A stretch of DNA of 64,000 nucleotides. Origin: Mycobacterium sp. IS-1496. GTDB taxonomy: Bacteria; Actinomycetota; Actinomycetes; Mycobacteriales; Mycobacteriaceae. A program made the position numbers and the translations under genes. Positions 59,854 through 64,000 of this stretch are shown here, piece after piece. Position 1 is the stretch's first letter. Each line of letters begins with the position of its first letter. Under the pieces are notes generated by a model that did not search any database, was not told where the DNA came from, and saw only the letters and a program-made list of their open reading frames with translations. The stretch spans positions 1 to 64,000 of the forward strand of contig NZ_LQIU01000025.1 in the NCBI RefSeq assembly GCF_001499995.1, in the 5' to 3' direction.

Positions 59854-60644
59854 GGCAACTCGATCGGCAGCGTCACGCCTTCGTGCGGCAGGCAGTGCTC
59901 ACACGTCCGCTCGACGGCCACCTGGTCGATCGCCTCGTGCACCACCTTCTTGAACGGCACGAGGTTGCGCTGGAACTCGGCGAAGACGTCGACCGCCCGC
60001 ACCCCTTTCCCGGTCTCGATGCCCGCATCCAGGTCGGTGACCAAGGCAATTGCGGCGTAACACATCTCGAGTTCGCGAGCCAGCACCGCCTCGGGGTGGC
60101 CGGTCATGTTGACCAGGGTGAAACCCTGGCTCGCGAACCACTTGCTCTCCGCGCGGGTGGAGAACCGCGGCCCCTGGATCACCACCATGGTGCCGCCGTC
60201 GACGACGCCGGGCAGTCCCGCGGCGGCCGCGCGCAGCGTCGGGCAGTACGGATCGGCGAAGCCGACGTGGATGCCGCCGGAGTCGAAGTACGTGTCGGCC
60301 CGCCCGCTGGTGCGGTCCACGAGTTGATCGGGCACCACCATCGCGCCCGGACCCAGGTCGGGGGTCAGGCTGCCCACCGCGCACGGGCCGAATATCCGCC
60401 GCACGCCCAGCGCGCGCAACGCCCACATGTTGGCCCGGTACGGCACGGTGTGCGGGCTGAACTCGTGGTCGGCGCCGTGCCGGGGCAGGAACGCGACCTC
60501 GTGCCCGCCGACCGTGCCGACCGTGATCGCTGCGCTGGGAGCGCCGTAGGGGGTGTCGAGCCTGACGCTGCGCGCGTCGGGCCCGAAGAACGAGTAGAAG
60601 CCGCTGCCGCCGATCACTCCGAGCATCGGTCCATTGTCGTCCAT
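59850..60644 (-). CDS. mtnP: S-methyl-5'-thioadenosine phosphorylase
   Basis: Cleaves 5'-methylthioadenosine with phosphate, salvaging adenine and methylthioribose. It has 264 residues. The phosphate site [11 protein letters not shown] is near 9, [23 protein letters not shown] near 54, and [12 protein letters not shown] near 155 with [19 protein letters not shown] near 178 are MTA phosphorylase signatures. It corresponds to Rv0535 (annotated pnp there). Divergent from menA with about 51 bases between starts. Confidence 0.93.
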   Translation of the reverse strand: MDDNGPMLGVIGGSGFYSFFGPDARSVRLDTPYGAPSAAITVGTVGGHEVAFLPRHGADHEFSPHTVPYRANMWALRALGVRRIFGPCAVGSLTPDLGPGAMVVPDQLVDRTSGRADTYFDSGGIHVGFADPYCPTLRAAAAGLPGVVDGGTMVVIQGPRFSTRAESKWFASQGFTLVNMTGHPEAVLARELEMCYAAIALVTDLDAGIETGKGVRAVDVFAEFQRNLVPFKKVVHEAIDQVAVERTCEHCLPHEGVTLPIELP

Positions 60645-60695
60645 GCCCCCGTTCCCCGGGGTGACGGAGGGGGCGCGGCCGTCAGGCGTGCGACG

Positions 60696-61574
60696 ATGGC
60701 GCGCGTGGCAAGTTTCGCCGAATGGGTCGAGGGCGCGCGCCCCCGCACACTGCCCAACGCCGTCGCACCGGTGATCGCCGGCACCGGGGGCGCCGCGTGG
60801 CTGGACGGCGCGGTGTGGTGGAAAGCGCTGCTGGCGTTGGTCGTCGCCGTCGCGTTGATCATCGGGGTGAACTACGCCAACGACTACTCCGACGGCATCC
60901 GCGGCACCGACGACGTGCGCGCCGGGCCGCTGCGACTGGTGGGGTCAAGGCTGGCCTCCCCGCGGGCGGTGCTCACGGCGGCGATCGCCAGCCTGGCCGT
61001 CGGCGCGGTGGCCGGGCTGGTCCTCGCGGTGGCCAGTGCGCCGTGGCTGATCGCCGTCGGCGCCGTGTGCATCGCCGGCGCGTGGCTCTACACCGGCGGC
61101 TCGAAGCCCTACGGCTACATCGGGCTCGGCGAGGTCGCGGTGTTCGTGTTCTTCGGTCTGGTCGCCGTGCTGGGCACCCAGTACACCCAGGCGCTGCACG
61201 TCGACCGGGTCGGACTCGCGCTGGCCGTCGCGATGGGTGCGCTGTCGTCGGCGGTGCTGGTCGCCAACAACCTGCGCGACATCCCCACCGACCGCGAGTC
61301 GGGCAAGATCACCCTGGCCGTCCGCCTCGGCGACACCCGCACCCGGGTGCTCTACCAGGCGCTGCTGGGCACCGCGCTGCTGCTCACGCTGGCCTTGATG
61401 CTCGCCACGCCCTGGTGCGCGGTCGGCCTGCTGGCGCTGCCGCTGGCGGTGCGCGCCGCGCGCCCGGTGCGCGGCGGGCTCGGCGGCAAGGAGCTGATCC
61501 CCGTCCTGCGCGACACCGGGCTCACCATGCTGGTGTGGGCGGTGGCCGTCGCGCTCGCGCTCGCCTTCGGTTAG
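60696..61574 (+). CDS. menA: 1,4-Dihydroxy-2-naphthoate polyprenyltransferase
   Basis: A membrane UbiA-family enzyme that attaches the polyprenyl tail to dihydroxynaphthoate. About 292 residues with eight to nine helices. The first Asp-rich motif [15 protein letters not shown] is near 58-72 and the second, [14 protein letters not shown], near 190. ATG 60696 or GTG 60705 is the start; homologues begin ASFAEW. The tail substrate probably comes from GrcC1. It corresponds to Rv0534c. Confidence 0.95.
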   Translation: MARVASFAEWVEGARPRTLPNAVAPVIAGTGGAAWLDGAVWWKALLALVVAVALIIGVNYANDYSDGIRGTDDVRAGPLRLVGSRLASPRAVLTAAIASLAVGAVAGLVLAVASAPWLIAVGAVCIAGAWLYTGGSKPYGYIGLGEVAVFVFFGLVAVLGTQYTQALHVDRVGLALAVAMGALSSAVLVANNLRDIPTDRESGKITLAVRLGDTRTRVLYQALLGTALLLTLALMLATPWCAVGLLALPLAVRAARPVRGGLGGKELIPVLRDTGLTMLVWAVAVALALAFG

Positions 61575-61578
61575 GACG

Positions 61579-61923
61579 TCAGCTCGTCGACGTCCCGGTC
61601 CAGTACTCGGCGAACTTCCCGTCGGCCACCCGCAGGATGTCGTTGCCGGTGAAGCGCATCGGGCCCTGCTCGCCGCGGCCGCTGCCGACCCAGCGCCCGG
61701 CCACCATGTCCCCCTCGACGAACGGGCCGACCTCGATCTCGAAGGTCAGGTCCGAGAGCATCTCGTGGGTCTGGTCGATGATTGCCTGCAACTCCGCGGG
61801 CCCGCGCACCTCGCGGTCCGGCCAGTGCCCGACGAAGTCCTCGGTCACCAACTCGGCGGCCACGGGCTCGCCGGCCCACAGGCGGGTGATCCACTGCGCG
61901 TAGAGATCCTTGGGAGTCGTCAT
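61579..61923 (-). CDS. SnoaL-like / nuclear transport factor 2 family protein
   Basis: A 114-residue NTF2-like protein: DLYAQWITRLWAGEPVAAELVTEDFVGHWP near 6 and GNDILRVADGKFAEYWTGTS at the end. Such proteins are small cone-shaped barrels that act as isomerases, hydrolases or binding proteins; the activity is unknown. The ATG at 61923 (MTTPKDL) is preferred to GTG 61941. Convergent with menA, stops four bases apart. Confidence 0.82.
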   Translation of the reverse strand: MTTPKDLYAQWITRLWAGEPVAAELVTEDFVGHWPDREVRGPAELQAIIDQTHEMLSDLTFEIEVGPFVEGDMVAGRWVGSGRGEQGPMRFTGNDILRVADGKFAEYWTGTSTS

Positions 61924-61970
61924 GATCACACAGCTACCCACCGGGTCATCGCGTTATGCCGGGTGACGGT

Positions 61971-63014
61971 TCACGCGAGCGCGTCGAGCAACCGGTCCAG
62001 GTCGTCGGCGGTGTTGTAGAGATGGAAGCCGACCCGCACCGCTCCCGCCCGCACCGAGGCGCGGATACCGGCGCGCTGCAGACGGGCCGCGGCGTCCGAG
62101 TTGCGGGCGGACGGCAGTGACACGATCGCCGACGGGTGTGGCGGCAGGTCCAGTGCGGCCCGCAGCGTCGCGGCCAGGCCCACGGTGTGCGCCTCGACCG
62201 CCGCACGGTCCAGCCCGGCCAGCCACGGCAGCGTCAGCCCGGCGCCCAGCGCGCCGAACCAGGCCGGCGAGGCGTCGAAACGCCTCGCGTCGGACGCCAG
62301 GCGCAGCGGCAGCCCGTAGATCGAAGTCCACGGTTCCTGCCCGGCGTACCAGTTCGCCGCGTGCGGCGTCATGAGACCGGCGGTCCGCTCACTCACCGAC
62401 AGGAACGCGGTGCCGCGCGGCGCGAGCAGCCACTTGTAGGCCGACGCCACCGTCGCGTCGGCCCAGCCGAGGTCGAGCAGCTTCCATCCGGCGGCCTGGG
62501 TGACGTCGAGGATCGTGAGCGTCCGGCCGCCCGCCACACTCGCCCGCAGCGCCTCCGCGTCGAGCACGGCGCCCGTCGCCGACTGCACCAGACTGACGGT
62601 CACGAAGTCGTAATCACCGGCGGTGGCAACGAGTTCGTCGGCGCCCAGTTCGGCCACCGACACCCCGCGGCCGGCCTGCGCGGCGAACGGGAAGGTGGTG
62701 CTGGTGAACTCACCCGCCAGCGTGGCGCCCCGGCTTCCGTCGGGGATCGCGGCGGCCAGCAGACCCAGCGCCGCCGACGTGCTGCCCGCCATCGCCACGG
62801 TGTCGACCGGCACCCCGACCAGCGCCGCGTACCCCGCCCGGGCGTCCCGCACGGGCTGGTCGAACGACGTCGCGTCGAGCGTGCCTGCCTGCCATTCGGC
62901 AAGACAGTCGTGCAGTGCGCGCATCAGGAACTGCGGGGGCAGTCCGTACGTCGGAGAGTTGAGAAAGCCTGCCGCGCCGGCGAATTCACTGCCGTAGATC
63001 TGCCGCGGCGTCAT
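61971..63014 (-). CDS. Class V aminotransferase-fold PLP enzyme
   Basis: A 347-residue PLP-dependent enzyme of class V (cysteine desulfurase/kynureninase-like): GSTSAALGLLAAAIPDG near 78, DVTQAAGWKLLDLGWADATVASAYKWLLAPRG with the Schiff-base Lys near 195, and SDARRFDASPAWFGAL near 245. No Cys loop typical of desulfurases is seen. Its ATG overlaps the stop of the Rv0531 homologue (ATGA), so the two are coupled. The substrate is unknown. Confidence 0.88.
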   Translation of the reverse strand: MTPRQIYGSEFAGAAGFLNSPTYGLPPQFLMRALHDCLAEWQAGTLDATSFDQPVRDARAGYAALVGVPVDTVAMAGSTSAALGLLAAAIPDGSRGATLAGEFTSTTFPFAAQAGRGVSVAELGADELVATAGDYDFVTVSLVQSATGAVLDAEALRASVAGGRTLTILDVTQAAGWKLLDLGWADATVASAYKWLLAPRGTAFLSVSERTAGLMTPHAANWYAGQEPWTSIYGLPLRLASDARRFDASPAWFGALGAGLTLPWLAGLDRAAVEAHTVGLAATLRAALDLPPHPSAIVSLPSARNSDAAARLQRAGIRASVRAGAVRVGFHLYNTADDLDRLLDALA

Positions 63015-63328
63015 GCCCCGGGATCACCGGGCGGCTCCTCGCCGCGCAGTCGGGCCTGCAGCTGCTCGCGGTCCTTGCGCCGCTGCGCGTCGAACGCGGC
63101 GATGCTCGCGGTGGCCCGCTGCCGCAGCGGCGCGAACACCCAGATGCCCAGGGGCAGAGCGATCACGAGCGCGAACAGGATCGCGATGACCAACGGGAAC
63201 TCCCGCAAACCGAGCAGGTGGCCGACGCCCAAGATCGCCGCCGCGAGCGCCGCCACCAGGAGCAAGCGCGCCGCGACGTAGACGAGTACATCGACCACGA
63301 GACGGGCACCCTGGCGACCTTCTGACAC
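63011..63328 (-). CDS. DUF4229 family membrane protein (Rv0531 homologue)
   Basis: A 105-residue protein with two membrane helices (about 10-36 and 45-67) and a charged coiled-coil-like tail RQRATASIAAFDAQRRKDREQLQARLRGEEPPG. It begins at GTG 63328. Rv0531 has the same length and layout. It is upstream of and coupled to the aminotransferase gene, and divergent from the 54-residue gene. Confidence 0.85.
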   Translation of the reverse strand: MSEGRQGARLVVDVLVYVAARLLLVAALAAAILGVGHLLGLREFPLVIAILFALVIALPLGIWVFAPLRQRATASIAAFDAQRRKDREQLQARLRGEEPPGDPGA

Positions 63329-63376
63329 GCACCCGAGCCTACCGACGGCGCGTATATTCGATGTCAGGAGGTTTGA

Positions 63377-63541
63377 GTGGCGTATTTGCTCCTGATAATC
63401 GTTCTGGCCGGCTTGCTCTACATCGGCTGGCGGCTCATGCGGGTCAGTGCGACCCGGCCGCAGCGGCGTGTGATCGGCCCCGATGACGACCCAGATTTTC
63501 TCCGGCGTCTCGGCCAGGACGACAACAACCCGCGGCAGTAG
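63377..63541 (+). CDS. 54-residue membrane-anchored protein (Rv0530A homologue)
   Basis: A short gene of 54 codons from GTG 63377 to TAG 63541. AGGAGG lies five bases upstream, the strongest support for translation. Residues 2-18 form a membrane helix (AYLLLIIVLAGLLYIGW), followed by the basic stretch RLMRVSATRPQRR and the tail IGPDDDPDFLRRLGQDD. It matches my memory of Rv0530A in size and place. Function unknown; convergent with Rv0530. Confidence 0.8.
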   Translation: MAYLLLIIVLAGLLYIGWRLMRVSATRPQRRVIGPDDDPDFLRRLGQDDNNPRQ

Positions 63542-63559
63542 CCCCGCTTCGGTCGGCGG

Positions 63560-64000
63560 CTACCCGCGGTCGTCGTCGCGCCGCACCGCGCCGGCGAATC
63601 CGTCGGCCACCACACCGGCCAGTTCCAGCAGCGCCTGCCGCGTCGCGGGCTTGAGGCGGTCCAGGCTGATCTCCGCACCCTCTTCCAGATGCGGATCGAA
63701 CGGCACCACCTGCACCGCGCGGCACCGCCGCGAGAAGTGGTCGGAGACCTTCTGCAGGTCGACCTTGCCCGAGCGTGGCCGCACCGCGTTGATGACCGCG
63801 ATCGCGTTCGACACCAGGGCCTGGTGCCCGTGCGCGTCGAGCCAGTCCAGGGTGGCCGATGCGCTGCGCGCCCCGTCGACCGAACCGGAACTGATCACCA
63901 CGAGCACGTCGGCGTGCGCGAGCACCGACGTCATCGCTGAGTGCATCAACCCGGTGCCGCAGTCGGTGAGGACCAGGCTGTAGAAGCGCTCCAGCACCTC
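63560..64000 (-). CDS. MinD/ParA-like ATPase homologue of Rv0530, C-terminal part (5' end outside window)
   Basis: The visible 146 codons are the C-terminal third of a longer protein; the frame remains open to base 64000. LERFYSLVLTDCGTGLMHSAM, then DVLVVISSGSVDGARSASATLDWLDAHG, and VQVVPFDPHLEEGAEISL match the end of the SIMIBI/MinD-type ATPases found in mycobacteria, including those near ESX loci. The Walker A motif would lie outside the window. Convergent with the 54-residue gene. Confidence 0.85.
   Translation of the reverse strand, partial: EVLERFYSLVLTDCGTGLMHSAMTSVLAHADVLVVISSGSVDGARSASATLDWLDAHGHQALVSNAIAVINAVRPRSGKVDLQKVSDHFSRRCRAVQVVPFDPHLEEGAEISLDRLKPATRQALLELAGVVADGFAGAVRRDDDRG

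Noticed and set aside
59883..60695. The upstream extension of the menA frame
   Set aside because: It runs antisense through the MTA phosphorylase gene, has shadow-type composition, and MenA homologues begin near 60696-60705.

Overview
The window is GC-rich chromosomal DNA from a mycobacterium, most likely a rapid-growing Mycolicibacterium-type species. The gene order and protein features match, in mirror orientation, the Mycobacterium tuberculosis stretch from about Rv0530 to Rv0566. The order is YajQ, gpsA, htpX, grcC1, menJ, menG, mgtA, Rv0556, menD, bpoC, menC, Rv0552, fadD8, menB, Rv0547, Rv0546, pitA/Rv0544/Rv0543, menE, Rv0541, Rv0540, Rv0539, galE3, the MTA phosphorylase, menA, Rv0531, Rv0530A and Rv0530. 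Comparisons with M. tuberculosis are from memory of that genome and are inference until aligned.

Layout. 1-811: the end of an IS30-family element that runs off the left edge, then a hairpin and a tRNA-Tyr gene. 915-8771: YajQ, a lipoprotein with a DUF1023 hydrolase, gpsA, an exported protein, htpX, and the divergent pair grcC1/menJ. 8772-15786: an accessory block with an APP1-type phosphatase/phospholipase D fusion, a TRIC channel, a DedA protein, an extradiol dioxygenase and a Tat-exported flavoprotein. 15882-24141: menG, mgtA, the Rv0556 homologue, menD and bpoC, interrupted by an SDR, a DsbA-like lipoprotein, a zinc alcohol dehydrogenase and an SRPBCC protein. 24212-29346: an inserted module of F420/flavin enzymes, DJ-1/GlxA proteins and a TetR/MpaB pair with a clear palindromic operator. 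29392-36166: menC, an acyl-CoA ligase, an amidohydrolase, and divergently a DGPF protein and fadD8. 36267-40962: an ECF42-type sigma factor, a HAD protein, a deazaflavin reductase, menB, an SDR and a glyoxalase. 40968-44503: a block holding pitA that looks inverted relative to M. tuberculosis, then a second DUF3349 gene and menE. 44550-49687: an accessory block with a universal stress protein behind DosR-like boxes, a SufR-like regulator, and a cyanase/FNT transporter operon. 49871-64000: Rv0541, a membrane molybdopterin oxidoreductase, cell-envelope glycosyltransferases, a two-component system, galE3, MTA phosphorylase, menA, a class V aminotransferase, and the Rv0531/Rv0530A/Rv0530 group.

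How the genes work together. The backbone is menaquinone synthesis: menD, menC, menE and menB build the naphthoate ring, grcC1 makes the prenyl tail, menA joins them, menG methylates and menJ saturates one isoprene unit. menF is not in the window. No gene is clearly menH, although bpoC sits where menH would be expected. Modules of lipid, redox and stress genes have been inserted between these conserved genes.

The most unusual signals are two arrays of 27-bp tandem repeats at the 3' ends of fadD8 and menE. They share a palindromic core, and three base pairs differ between the arrays with both sides of the stem changed. Other points are the phosphatase/PLD fusion, probable DosR, KstR-like, Pho-like and TetR sites, and menE lacking a canonical start codon.
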